Below, in pieces: positions 8,625-20,000 of a stretch of 64,000 nucleotides of DNA. Source of the DNA: Dyella flagellata (lineage in GTDB: Bacteria; Pseudomonadota; Gammaproteobacteria; Xanthomonadales; Rhodanobacteraceae); NCBI RefSeq assembly GCF_030160275.1, contig NZ_BSOA01000028.1, positions 61,139 to 125,138 of the forward strand, in the 5' to 3' direction. The notes beneath the pieces were generated by a model. The model saw nothing but the letters and a program-made list of their open reading frames with translations, did not search any database and had not been told where the DNA came from. How positions within the stretch are numbered: position 1 is the first letter of the stretch; the number at the start of each line of letters is the position of its first letter. A program made the position numbers and the translations under genes.

Positions 8625-10871
8625 CTATCTTGTGGTGACCGGCCGCCCCCACGACGAAGGCGCATCGCCAAGACGGAACTCGAGTACCCCGCCCTTCCTC
8701 ACCCGGTCGAAATCCATCCAAGTCGACGTCAAGGCGGTGCCGTTGAGCGTAACGCCCTGGACGTAAGTGGAACCCGCGTGGCTGGCGTCGATCTGCAGGG
8801 TTTTGCCGTCGGCAAGCCGGATGGTCACATGACTGAAGAGTGGCGTGGCCAGCGTGAAGCCTGGGACGGCGGGGACTTCCGGATACAGTCCAAGCGCAGC
8901 CCACACGAACCAGCCGGAAGTGGCGCCTTCGTCGTCATTGCCCGGCAGCCCCGACGCCGCGGTGGTGAACTGTTCGTTGATGATTCGACGTACGAGAGCC
9001 TGCGTCTTGTCCGGCCGGCTCGTCCAGTTGTAGAGCCATGGCGTCGCAAACGACGGCTCATTGCCGATCCATAAGTGCGGGCTGCGCGAGCCGGCATTCA
9101 AGTAGGCGTTGAAGGTGTCGAGTCTAGGTAGTACTGCGGCGTCGCCGCCCAGGGCGCTGATCAATCCGGGAATGTCAAACGGTATCATCCAGGTGTATTG
9201 CTCGACATTCCCTTCGACCTCATCGTATGAGGTCGCTACCCAGTTGCCGTTGCGATTGCGATCGGACAGGCGCGCTGGCGTCGTGCCCGACGCGGGGTGG
9301 ATGACATGCTTCCAATTTGTCGACCGCGCCAGCATTTTCGCGGCATCCGTGGCGTCGCCGAGTGCCAGTGCGTAACGGGAGATTGCGTAGTCAGTGGTCG
9401 CGTATTCAAGCGTCGTCGACGCAGTGCCGCCGTTGTGGCTGCTATCGATCCGAATGTTCGCATCGGCGGGCAGATAACCAAGCTGCTGGTACAAATTGAG
9501 CCCAGGCAGCGCGACTACGTTACGGCACGTCGTGGCGGCGCCGGAGGCCGTGCGGAGCATGATTGACAAGGCCTTTTGCGTGTCGAAGCCGGTGGCGCCG
9601 TACATGTAGCTCTGCGCAACGACGATCGGCACGTTGTCGCCCGGCATGACATCGCTGCTAGTGTTGCCTTCCACCCATTTGGGAAAGGCCCCGCCGCAGG
9701 TGTCGGCATCGTCGACGAGCGACTGCATCATGTCGCTGGCTGCAGCTGGCTTGAGCCAGGCAATCAGAGGCATCAGCGAGCGATAGGTGTCCCAGCTCGA
9801 GAACGTGGTGTAGTGCACATGGCCGGCACCTACGCGGGCTATCTTGCCGTTCATGGCCGAATAGTCGCCATTGACGTCGCTGAATACGCTTGGGGCGAGC
9901 AGCGCGTGATAGAGAGCTGTATAGAATTTCTTGAGGTTGTCCGCATTGCCACCCGCCACCTCGATCACATTGAGTTCGCGGTTCCATGTGGCATCGGCTT
10001 GTTTCGCAATTTGATCGAAACTGCGTGCCCCGCTCTCCTGCTGCAGGTTGTCTTTTGCGTTCTGGATACTGACGTATGAGACGCCAACTTTCATGTTTAC
10101 CGTCAACGGCGCATCAGGCTTCGACGCGAACGTGAGCAATGCATTGCCGGCGGACAGTTTCGGGGTGAATGGCTGGTCGAGCTTGGCGTAGAAGTAGATC
10201 TTGTACGTCTGCCCGTCGTCGCAGAAGTTGCCGCCGACCATCGAGCCGGACAATGCCCTTGGATCGTTCGGATCGATCGCGACCGTACCGCCCTGCGACG
10301 ACGCATCGGTCTTAACCGTTATGTTGAGCTGGCCGGCCTGACCGGCAGGCCAGGCGAAGCGTCCGGCGCCGCTGCGCAGCGTCGCGGTGAGTTCTACGCG
10401 GATACCATTATCGAGTGTTACGCCGTAGTAGCCAGGCCTTGCCGTTTCATTGGCATGCTTGAACGGCACCGCGCCGGCTTGCCCTGCAACGGTTGGCAAT
10501 ATTGGCAGGGCGCCGCCACCACTGCAGCCAACCCCGCTCAGGTGGGTGAGGCTGAAGCCGGTGATGCTCGTCTGGCTGTAGTGATAGCCCGGTGGGCTCC
10601 AGCCATTTGGCACGGAAGGTGTATCGGGGCCCCATTGCACCATGCCTGCAGGCAGCGTTGCGGCAGGCGCCGTGAAGCCACCGCCCAGGTTTTCCGGTGA
10701 TGGCTGGGTCTTCGCGATGGCGGGGACGAGGGGTGGCGACTGGTCCGTACCGATCATCGGATCGACGTATTGCGTCAGCGCCAGGTCCTGTTTGCCGGTC
10801 GGACTGCTGGCATATCCCGTGTTCAACAACGTGGCCATTACGGCGCCCCATACCCAGCATGCATGCTTCAT
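8625..10871 (-). CDS. secreted GH92-family alpha-mannosidase
   Basis: About 748 residues. The longer frame begins inside a REP element, so the ATG at 10871, which opens a signal peptide (WVWGAVMATLLNTGYA), is the true start. GH92 hallmarks occur in order: YVDPMIGTD at the mature N terminus, a beta-sandwich domain with GFSLTHLSGVGCSGGG and FPAGM-like segments, then the (alpha/alpha)6 domain with FSSWDTYRSLMPL, GNEPSFATPWLYNW, and LPGNDDEGATSGWFVWAALG with the acidic residues used for catalysis. GH92 enzymes are calcium-dependent exo-alpha-mannosidases that trim N-glycan or yeast mannan mannose. It is periplasmic or extracellular. It lies downstream of the NRPS operon on the same strand, but a REP doublet separates them, so I treat it as its own unit. 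Confidence 0.93.
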   Translation of the reverse strand: MKHACWVWGAVMATLLNTGYASSPTGKQDLALTQYVDPMIGTDQSPPLVPAIAKTQPSPENLGGGFTAPAATLPAGMVQWGPDTPSVPNGWSPPGYHYSQTSITGFSLTHLSGVGCSGGGALPILPTVAGQAGAVPFKHANETARPGYYGVTLDNGIRVELTATLRSGAGRFAWPAGQAGQLNITVKTDASSQGGTVAIDPNDPRALSGSMVGGNFCDDGQTYKIYFYAKLDQPFTPKLSAGNALLTFASKPDAPLTVNMKVGVSYVSIQNAKDNLQQESGARSFDQIAKQADATWNRELNVIEVAGGNADNLKKFYTALYHALLAPSVFSDVNGDYSAMNGKIARVGAGHVHYTTFSSWDTYRSLMPLIAWLKPAAASDMMQSLVDDADTCGGAFPKWVEGNTSSDVMPGDNVPIVVAQSYMYGATGFDTQKALSIMLRTASGAATTCRNVVALPGLNLYQQLGYLPADANIRIDSSHNGGTASTTLEYATTDYAISRYALALGDATDAAKMLARSTNWKHVIHPASGTTPARLSDRNRNGNWVATSYDEVEGNVEQYTWMIPFDIPGLISALGGDAAVLPRLDTFNAYLNAGSRSPHLWIGNEPSFATPWLYNWTSRPDKTQALVRRIINEQFTTAASGLPGNDDEGATSGWFVWAALGLYPEVPAVPGFTLATPLFSHVTIRLADGKTLQIDASHAGSTYVQGVTLNGTALTSTWMDFDRVRKGGVLEFRLGDAPSSWGRPVTTR

Positions 10872-10945
10872 CACTTGGCTTCTCTTCTTGTTGCGGCGGT
10901 CGCAATATTGCAGACACCCGCTCCATTTGAACACTGCCATGGTGC

Positions 10946-11001
10946 GTAGGCTGGGATGCCAATCCCAGCATCCTGATGCTGGGATTGGCATCCCAGCCTA
11001 C
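10946..11001. repeat. REP doublet, copy 4 (short spacer)
   Basis: The tightest copy: two inverted REP units separated by only a few bases (-CAGCATCCTGATGCTG-), between the NRPS stop at 11005 and the GH92 start. It may mark or stabilise the 3' end of the very long NRPS transcript. Confidence 0.9.
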
Positions 11002-11004
11002 AAA

Positions 11005-14000
11005 TTACGCGTGCAGTTTGCTGGTCAGCACACGGCCGATGGGTGCGCGCACCTCGTGATCGAGCATGCTGAAGTGATCGGCGGGCACATCGTGGATTTC
11101 GATACGGCCGGTGACGTAAGGCACCCAGGTGTCGACGGAGGGCGTCCACTGCCCTTCCGGCACGATTGCCGCACGGAAGAACAGCAGGTCGCCCTTGAAC
11201 GCGCGAGGTTCGAAGGTGGAAGCCAATGCGCTGCTGCGCTCGAACGAACGCAGCATGCGTGCGATGGTCGGTCGATCGTCCGCTGGCAGGCTACCTTTGG
11301 CGACCAGGCTATCCAGCAGTTGGTGGTGGTCATCGACCTCGTCCGGCGTCAGGGCTTCGCTCACCCCGAAGCCTGACAGGATGCTCTTGACCGCGTTGTG
11401 CCTGATCGATTGCGTATGGCGCGCTGCCACCGCGTCACTCAAGGTCACGCCCCCCATCGGGTAGGCATCGAGGATGACCAGGGTGTCCACGCCCTCCCCC
11501 TCCGCCTGCAAGGCGGTGGCGATGGCATGCGCCAGCAGGCCGCCGATGGACCAACCCAGCAGATGGTAAGGGCCCTGCAGCTGGATGCGACGAATTTCCG
11601 CCACGTAATGGCGCACTTCATCCTCGATAGTCAAATACGGCGCATGACCGCCGGCCTCGGGCGGCTGCAAGCCGTAGATCGGGCAATCGGCAGCTATATG
11701 GCTGACCAGGCCCGCGTAGCACCAAGATAAATTGCCGCCCGGCGGCAGACAGAACAACGGAGGTTTCGCGCCAGCCGTACGCAGTGGCAACAAGGTCTGC
11801 GCATGGGAGGCTCGACGCAGCTGCAGTGCAAGGCCCGCCACGGTCGGCGCTTCGAACAGTGCACGCACAGGCAATTCGATACCGAGTGCGACACGAATCC
11901 GGCTTACCAGGCGCATCACCAGCAGCGAATGACCGCCTAGATCGAAAAAGTTGTCGTCGATACCCACCCGCGGCAAACCGAGCACTTCGGCGAATAGTTC
12001 CACCAGCACCTGCTCCTGCGGGTGGCGTGGCGCACGATAGTGTTCGCCGGAGAAGTCCGGCGCGGGCAAGGCCTGGCGATCCAGCTTGCCATTGACGGTC
12101 AGCGGCAAGCTGTCGAGCAGCACGATGGCCGATGGCAGCATGTATTCGGGCAACTGCTCGGTGGCATAACGGCGAAGTTCGGCGAGCTGGTCGAAATTGG
12201 CGGGATCGTTCGCGCAGGTCGCCAATTCGCGCCGCGTAGCCATGGGCCGATAGAGCCCGTCCAGCGCAAAGGAGGCCGGCAGTTGCGTAGCATCGGCGAA
12301 CACCGCGTCCATACCGCCATCGCCGGAATTGCTCCATGTCAGCCAGACGCGATAGCCCGCCTGCCCGCCCAAAGCATGGAACACTTCCGGCTCAATCCCA
12401 GCATCGACACTCAGTCCACTCGGTGCGCCGGCCTGCAAGGCGCGGTGGGCTGCCCACTCTTGTGCCAGGCGCGCATTGGGAATCTGCTCGACGCGAAGGC
12501 TGGGTGTTTGCCGCTCACGCAGCAGCGTGGCCAGCACTTCGATGCTGCCCAGTTCCGCCCAGCTGCGCCGTGGTGTATCGACAAATGACAGCACCCGCGC
12601 CGGGCCTTTGCGCAGCACCACTTCATAGCGGTAGCGAGTAAGTTCGTTAGCGGCACGTCCGCGCTTGAGTTGGATATCCACCGCGGCAATGGCGGGGTAC
12701 CTGGCCGGTAATGAGGTAAAGAACTCCGGTGCCAGCAGCAATTCTTTCTCCGCCAGTACGCTTTGCCGCACGCGCCGGCGCAACTCGTCCGCCGTGGTTC
12801 CGGGCGCAGCCCGGAAGTTCTCCACCGCGCAGGCGAAGCTTGCCAGCAGGTCAAGATGGCGCACGTCGCCAAGGTAGAGGGTGCCGCCTGGCGCGAGCCT
12901 GTCCAGGGCTTTGCCGATCACTTCCAGCAGGTACGCTGCGCTGGGGAAATACTGCGAGACCGAGTTGATCACCACTGTGTCGAAATAGGCATCCGGCAAG
13001 CCATCAGCCACGTGCGCATGCTGTACGCGCAACGACACGCGATCACGCAAGTCAGGGCGATGGTGCAACTGCTGCCGCAAGGCCGCGATGGTAGGAGCGG
13101 AGAAGTCCGTTCCCCAATAGGCTTCGCACTGGCCCGCAAGCTGTGCCAGCAGCAACCCGCTACCGACACCGATCTCCAGCAACCGGCGCGGCCGCAGCAT
13201 GGCGATACGCGCCACGGTCGCCGCTCGCCACTCACGCATCTCATCCAGTGAGATGGGCTCGCCGCTATAACTGCTTTGCCAGCCGCTGAAGTTCTCGCCA
13301 AAAGGCAACTGCACGGCATCGTCGTACAGCTTGTCGTAAATACCTTGCCACTCGTCGACCTGGCCTTGCTCCTGCGCCGCGTTGCGCTGCCCGTCATCGG
13401 AGTGGCTAAGCACTACGTAACCAACTAACTGCTTGCCGCCGGATGGATCGTCGCGCACCACCACAGCCGCCTGAGCCACTGCCGAGTGACGCCGCAGCAC
13501 GGCCGCAACCTCGTCCGGCTCGATGCGAAAACCGCGGATCTTCACCTGATGATCGGTGCGCCCCATGAAATCCAGCGCGCCATCGGCGCGCCAGCGCACC
13601 AGGTCGCCGGTGCGATACAGGCGCTCGCCGTGATCGAACGGGCTGGCCACGAAGCGCTCCGCAGTCTGTCTTGCCCGCCCCTGGTAGCCACGCGCAAGGC
13701 CGGTGCCGGCAAGGTACAACTCACCGGGTACACCCACGGGCACGCACTGCAGTGCCTGATCGAGTACGTAAGCACGCGTGTTGTCCATGGGCGCGCCGAT
13801 CGGCGTACCCAGTTCGGCGCGGTAAGGTGCACGCAGCGCGAGCGCTGTAGCGAAGGTGGTGGTTTCGGTGGGGCCGTAGACGTGCATCAAGGTGATGCCG
13901 GGGTGCTGGTCGAGCACAGCACGAAATGCCGAAGGGTCGGCCGCTTCACCGCCGGTCCAAACCTCGCTCACCCCGGCAAAACAAGCCGGCCGCTCCTGGG

Positions 14001-17000
14001 CCAGCAGGCCGAACAAGGCAGTGGTCAGGAATAGCGCACTCACGTGATGCAGCACGATAGCTCGCGCCAACAGGTCCACGTCCGCATCGCCAGGCGGCGC
14101 GATGGCAATCCGCGCGCCGCTGAGCAAAGGCACCCACACTTCATAGGTGGAGGCATCGAACGCATGCGGGGAGTGCATCAGCACACAGCGTTGCCCTCCG
14201 TTTTGGAAACGCCGATCGCTGGCCAGCGCTACGACCGCTTGCTGGCTCACCGCCACGCCTTTGGGCAAACCCGTGGAGCCGGAGGTATACATCACGTAGG
14301 TGAGCTGCTCGGGATTCGCCGCTGGGGGTATCCAGGAGGAAGCGTCGGGATCAGGCGCACCGAGGTCGAGCTGATCGATGCGTATTGTTGGGATAGAAAA
14401 CCCGCTGACACGTGTCTCGATCACCTGGTCCGCGATCAGCACGGCGGCGCCGGTTTCGCGCAGGATCAGCGCAAGCCGCGAATCCGGATAGGCGCTATGC
14501 AACGGCACATAGAAACCGCCAGCCTTGATGACGGCAAGCAGCGACACCACCAGCGCCGGCGAGCGTTGCTGCAGCAGAGCCACACCGCGCTCCGGCCCAA
14601 TGCCGTGCACAACCAACTGCCTCGCCAGACGCGTGGCCTGATGGTCTAGCTGGGCATAGGTGAGTGAACCTGCCTCCGACGTGACCGCAACTGCACCCGG
14701 GTGGCTGGCAACCCGCTGCGCGAACAAGCGCGCAAGATCAGGCACCGGCAGCTCACATGCGGTGTCGTTCCAGTCGAGCAGGAGTTGTCGGCGCTCATCG
14801 GGATGGAGCAGATCGATGGCGCCGATGGCGCGGTGCGGGTCAAGCGCGATCACTTCCAACAGGCTGACCCAGCGTTGCGCCAAACCCTGTACCGTCGCGC
14901 GGTCGAACAGATCCGAGGCGTACTCCACCTCGCCATCCAGGCCTTCCTGATTGGCCCGTTCGGCCAAGGCGAAGAACAGGTCGAACTTGGCCGCACGCGT
15001 GCCCGTAGCTTCGAGACTGGCCTCCAAGCCGGCAAACGCAAAGTCGGGCATGCCCTGGTTCTGCAAGGCCAGCGTCACCTGAAACAAAGGATGGTGCGCA
15101 GTGGATCGTGACGGATTGATCAGCTCCACCAGTCGCTCGAAAGGCGCATCCTGGTGGGCGTAAGCCTCCAAGGCGCGCTCACGCACACGCGCAAGTAACG
15201 TGACGAAATCCGGATCGCCCGAGGTATCGGCGCGCAGCACCCAGGTGTTGACGAAAAAACCGACCAGGTCGGTTAGCGCATCGTCCATGCGCCCGGCCAA
15301 CGGACTGCCCAGCGGGATATCTGTGCCGGCACCCAAGCGAGTCAGCAAGGCCGCCAAGCTCGCTTGCAGTACCATCGACAAGGTGGCGCCGTGTGCCTGC
15401 GCCAAATCCGCCAATCGTCGATGCAGCGACGCATCGATGCCGAAGCCAAGGCAGTCACCGTGATAACTCGCCACGTTCGGTCGTGGGCGATCACTTGGCA
15501 AGGCGAGCTGCTCCGGCAAGCCAGCCAGCGCCTCTTTCCAATAGCCGAACTGACGGCTGATCAGGCTGTCCGGGTCGCCCTCATCGCCGAACAGTTCGCG
15601 CTGCCACAGCGCATAGTCGGCGTACTGCACGGGCAATGGGCCCCAATCGGGCGCGCGGCGCACCAGACGCGCAGCATAGGCACGCCCCAGGTCGCGCGCC
15701 AAGGGTGTCATCGAAGAGCCGTCGCCTGCGATGTGATGCAGCAGGAACAGGCAGACATGCTGCTGCTCGTCCAAGCGCAGCAGCTCCACGCGCAAAGGCA
15801 GCTCCGCGCCCAGGTCGAAGCAGTAACCGGCCGCCTCCCCCAGCGCGGCAGCAAGCGCCGCTTCGCTGTCGACGCGGGTCACATGGAGCACCGGCAACGC
15901 TTTCTCGACCGAAACAATGCGTTGCTCAGGCTCGCCTTCGCATTCATCGATCATGGTGCGCAAGCTTTCGTGGCGCGCAAGCAAATCCGCTACCGCCTGA
16001 CGCAGCGCATCCACGTCCAAGGGTCCGCGCAAGCGCAAGGCCAGAGGGATGTTGTAGGTTGCGCTAGGGCCTTCGAAGCGATGAATGAACCATAGCCGGC
16101 GCTGCGCATAGGAGAGCGGGATACGTGCCGGCCTGGCCTTGGGCTGCAACGCCTGCCTGAGCACGCCACGCCCATGCAGCCGTCGCGACAACGCCAGTAC
16201 AGTAGGCGCCTCGAACAGCGCCCGGATCGGCAACTCCAGCTGCAGCACCGTGCGAATGCGGCTGACCAGCCGTGTCGCCAGCAAGGAATGCCCGCCCAGA
16301 TCAAAAAAGTTTTCATCGATGCCGACACGCTCGAGCCCGAGCACCTCGGCGAACAAGGCGGCCAAGGCGCTTTCCTGCGCATTGCGTGGCAAACGCTGGT
16401 CGCGAGCCCGATACGCTGGTGCCGGCAAAGCCGCGCGATCGAGTTTGCCATTGGCAGTCAGCGGCAGCGCGGCCAGTTCGACCACGGCCGTCGGCACCAT
16501 GTACTCAGGCAACTTGTCGCTTAATTGGCGACGCCACGCGTCACCCCTTCCCTCTTTGCTATCGGCCGCCAAGTTGCCGACGGCATAGCCCACCAATTGG
16601 CGCTCGCCCGGACGATCTTCGCGCAGCACCACCACAGCTTGGGCGACGCCCGGCAGGCTGAGCAGCGCAGCCTCGATCTCAGCTGGCTCGATGCGAAAAC
16701 CGCGAAGTTTCAGTTGCCGGTCGATGCGATCGAGATAATCGAGCTGTCCATCGTCGCGCCAACGAACGCGGTCGCCGCTGCGATACATGCGCTCGCCAAC
16801 CACGAACGGATCGGCCACGAAACGTTGCGCGCTCAATGCCACGCCATGCAAATACCCCATGGCCAACCCCCGGCCCGCGATGTAAAGCTCGCCAGCCACG
16901 CCTACGGGCACGGCTTGCAGATTGTCGTCGAGCACATAAAGCCGCGTGCCCGCAACCGGGCGCCCGATCGGCGCCGAGGCGCCGCGTAACGGCTCGCTGA

Positions 17001-20000
17001 GACTTGCGCACACGCTCGACTCGGTAGGGCCATAAGCGTTGACTATGCGGCGCCCACGCGACCAGCGCTCGGCCAGTGCGGGTGCGAAGGCTTCGCCGCC
17101 GGCCGCCAGCATCAGTGAGGTCGGTAGCGCCTCGGGCTCCAGGGTCTCCAGCAGCGCAGGTGGAATCACCGCATGCTCGATCGCCTGGTCGCGCAGCGTT
17201 TGGGCCAGTTCCTCGCCGGTCAGCGGACCAGGGGGCGGCAAGACCAGGCAGCCGCCATAGGCGAAGGCAGCGACCAGCTCCCACACCGAAGCATCGAAGC
17301 TGCACGAGGCCAGCTGCAGCACACGCAGCGGCATCGCAGGGAGGAATCGGCGCTGACTCGCAGCCAGGCTGGCCAGGCCCTGATGCGTCATCACCACACC
17401 TTTGGGGCGACCGGTGGAGCCGGAGGTATAAATCACATACGCGGGCAAGCCCGGATGGCGGCGCCCAGCGATGTCGGCGCCCGTCGGATTGTCATTGCCG
17501 TAACCGACTTCGTCTTCGTGCATGGCCATCGCGAGCACGCCAGGATCGAGGCCATCGATGGCGCGGCCGGCATGGAGCAGGCGCGTTGGGCGAGCATCGG
17601 CAAGCATCGAGTTGAGGCGCGTGACGGGATAGTTGATATCCAGCGACAAGTACGCCGCGCCGCATTTGAGTATCGCCAACCACGCCACCACCAGTTCGAT
17701 CGAGCGCGGCACCGCGACAGCAACGATGTCGCCAGCCGCCACGCCTTCGGCCAGCAAGCGGCGAGCCAGTCGGTTGGCACGCGCATTCAGGGCGCCGTAG
17801 CTGAGTTCGTGCGCTTCATCGATGGCCGCTATGGCATCGGGAGATTGCCGTGCGTGGCGCTCGAACGTATCGGCAAAGTGTTCAGAGGTGATCGCCTCGC
17901 CACCGGCGTGACCATAGCGCATGACCTGTTGCCTGGCTGCATCGCCGAGTGGTGGGATGCTGCGCACAGCCAAATCTGCGGGTTCGGTCATTGCCTGCAA
18001 CACGCGCGCATAGCAATCGGCATAGCGCTTGAACGTTGCCGTGTCATAGCTGTCCAGATGCCCGCTGATCCAGCCGGATAAGCCGTCTTCCGAGCCCTGG
18101 AAGTTCACCTGCAAGCCGAAGCTGTTGTCGCCGCCGCCATGACCATCCATGCGATCCATGGACATGTGGGCATGCTCATGCGCCTGGAAGTTGGTGTAGT
18201 TGAACACCACACCCAGGCGTTTGCGCTGCCCTAGGTCTTCCATGATGCGCGCCAAGGGATAGTGCCGGTGTGGTGTTACATCGCGCTCTGCCTCCAAGAC
18301 GCGCCGGATCAGCTCGTCCCAGCGCTCACCCTGTATGCGCAGGCGGAAAGGCACGGCATTGAGAAAAAGGCCGATCAGCCTGTCGCCATCAGCCACTTCG
18401 GGGCGGCCATGCATGACTAGGGCGGTCACGATGTCGCCGCTCCCGCAGATCGCACTCAATGCGGCCATGTGCGCCGCGAGCAGCACCGTTTTCAGCGGCG
18501 CCCTCACCTGTCGGGCAAGCGCGTGTAGCGCAGCAGCAGTGCTTTCGTCGATGCCCAGTGACACCGTGTGGGTAAGCGCCTTGGAGGTCGCCTCTGTCTG
18601 CGGCAGCGAACGCAAGGGTTCGGACGGTTCGGCGCCCTCCAGCCATTGCTGCCAAAACGTGCGACTGGCTATGGAAGCCATGGCTTGGCGTTCCAGCGCG
18701 ATGTAGTCGCGGTAGCGCGCCGACAGTGGCGTCTCCGGTAAGGACGTGCCTTCCAGCTGCGCGCGATAACGCCGCACCAGCTCGGCCACCAGGCTGGCCT
18801 CGCTCCAGCCGTCGATGATGGCGTGGTGGCAGGTCAGCGCGAGATGGAAGCGGCGCTCGCCAAGATGGTGCGCGTGCATGCGCAGCAGCGGCACGGCGTG
18901 TTGGTCGAAGGCGCGCAAGCCTTCGCCACTCATCCAGGCTTGCAGCGACGCCTGCTGCGCGTCGGGCGACAAGCCGGCAAGATCGCTTTCGGAAAGGGGG
19001 ATCTCGACCTGCGCATGCACTAGCTGCAGCGGTTCGCTGTAGCCATCCAACATGAAACGGGTGCGCAATATTTCGTGACGGCGACTCAAGGCGTCGAGCG
19101 TCGCCCGCAATGCGCGCATATCCAGCGGTAGGTCGATCACCAGGCCCGTGCAGGCCCGGTAAAGCGTGGTGTCATGGTCGTATTCGCCATGGAAAAACAT
19201 GCCTAGCTGCAATTGACTGAGCGGATAGGCATCCACCACATCGGCCGGCAGGTGTTGACGGTCGGCCGACGATAACCAGGCGTATGGCGCCGTGCTGGCT
19301 GCGATGTCGGCGTGGGAGAAGCTGGCTACCGCGGCCAGCGCCGCCACGCTTTGGTGATCGAATAGTTGCGCCAGTTCAAACCCGATGCCGCTGGCTTGCG
19401 CCTTCACCTTCAGTTGCAAGGCCAGGATCGAGTCGCCGCCGAGGTCGAAGAAGCTTTGCTCGATGCCGACCGCGGTCAAGCCCAGCACCTGCGCGAACAA
19501 GTTGGTCAGCGCTTGCTCGCGATGATTGCGCGGCAAAGAGCCTGCCTCCATCACCTCGAACATCGGTGCGGGCAGCGCCTTGCGATCAAGCTTGCCATTG
19601 GGTGTCACCGGCAATGCCGCGAGGCCGACGATCGCAGCAGGCACCATATAGTCGGGCAGCTGACCGGCGAGCGTTTCACGTAACGAGACGATATTTAACT
19701 CTTCGTTGGGCACGACATAGGCCACCAGCTGGCGATGGCCGGGCCGGGCCTCGCGCACGATCGCCGCAGCCTGCGCGACACCCGGCAGCCGCAACAGATG
19801 GGCCTCGATTTCGCCCAACTCGATGCGAAAGCCGCGCAGCTTCACTTGCTGGTCGGCACGGCCGACATAGTCGAGCTGGCCATCGGCACGCCAACGCCCG
19901 AGGTCGCCAGTGCGATACATGCGTTCGCCCGGCGCGCCAAAGGGACAGGCGATGAAGCGCTGTGCAGTGAGTCCCGCTCGGCGCAGATAGCCGCGCGCCA

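Noticed and set aside
8625..10991. GH92 start at the first codon of the longest frame
   Set aside because: The first 40 codons are a translated REP element. The signal peptide begins at the ATG at 10871.
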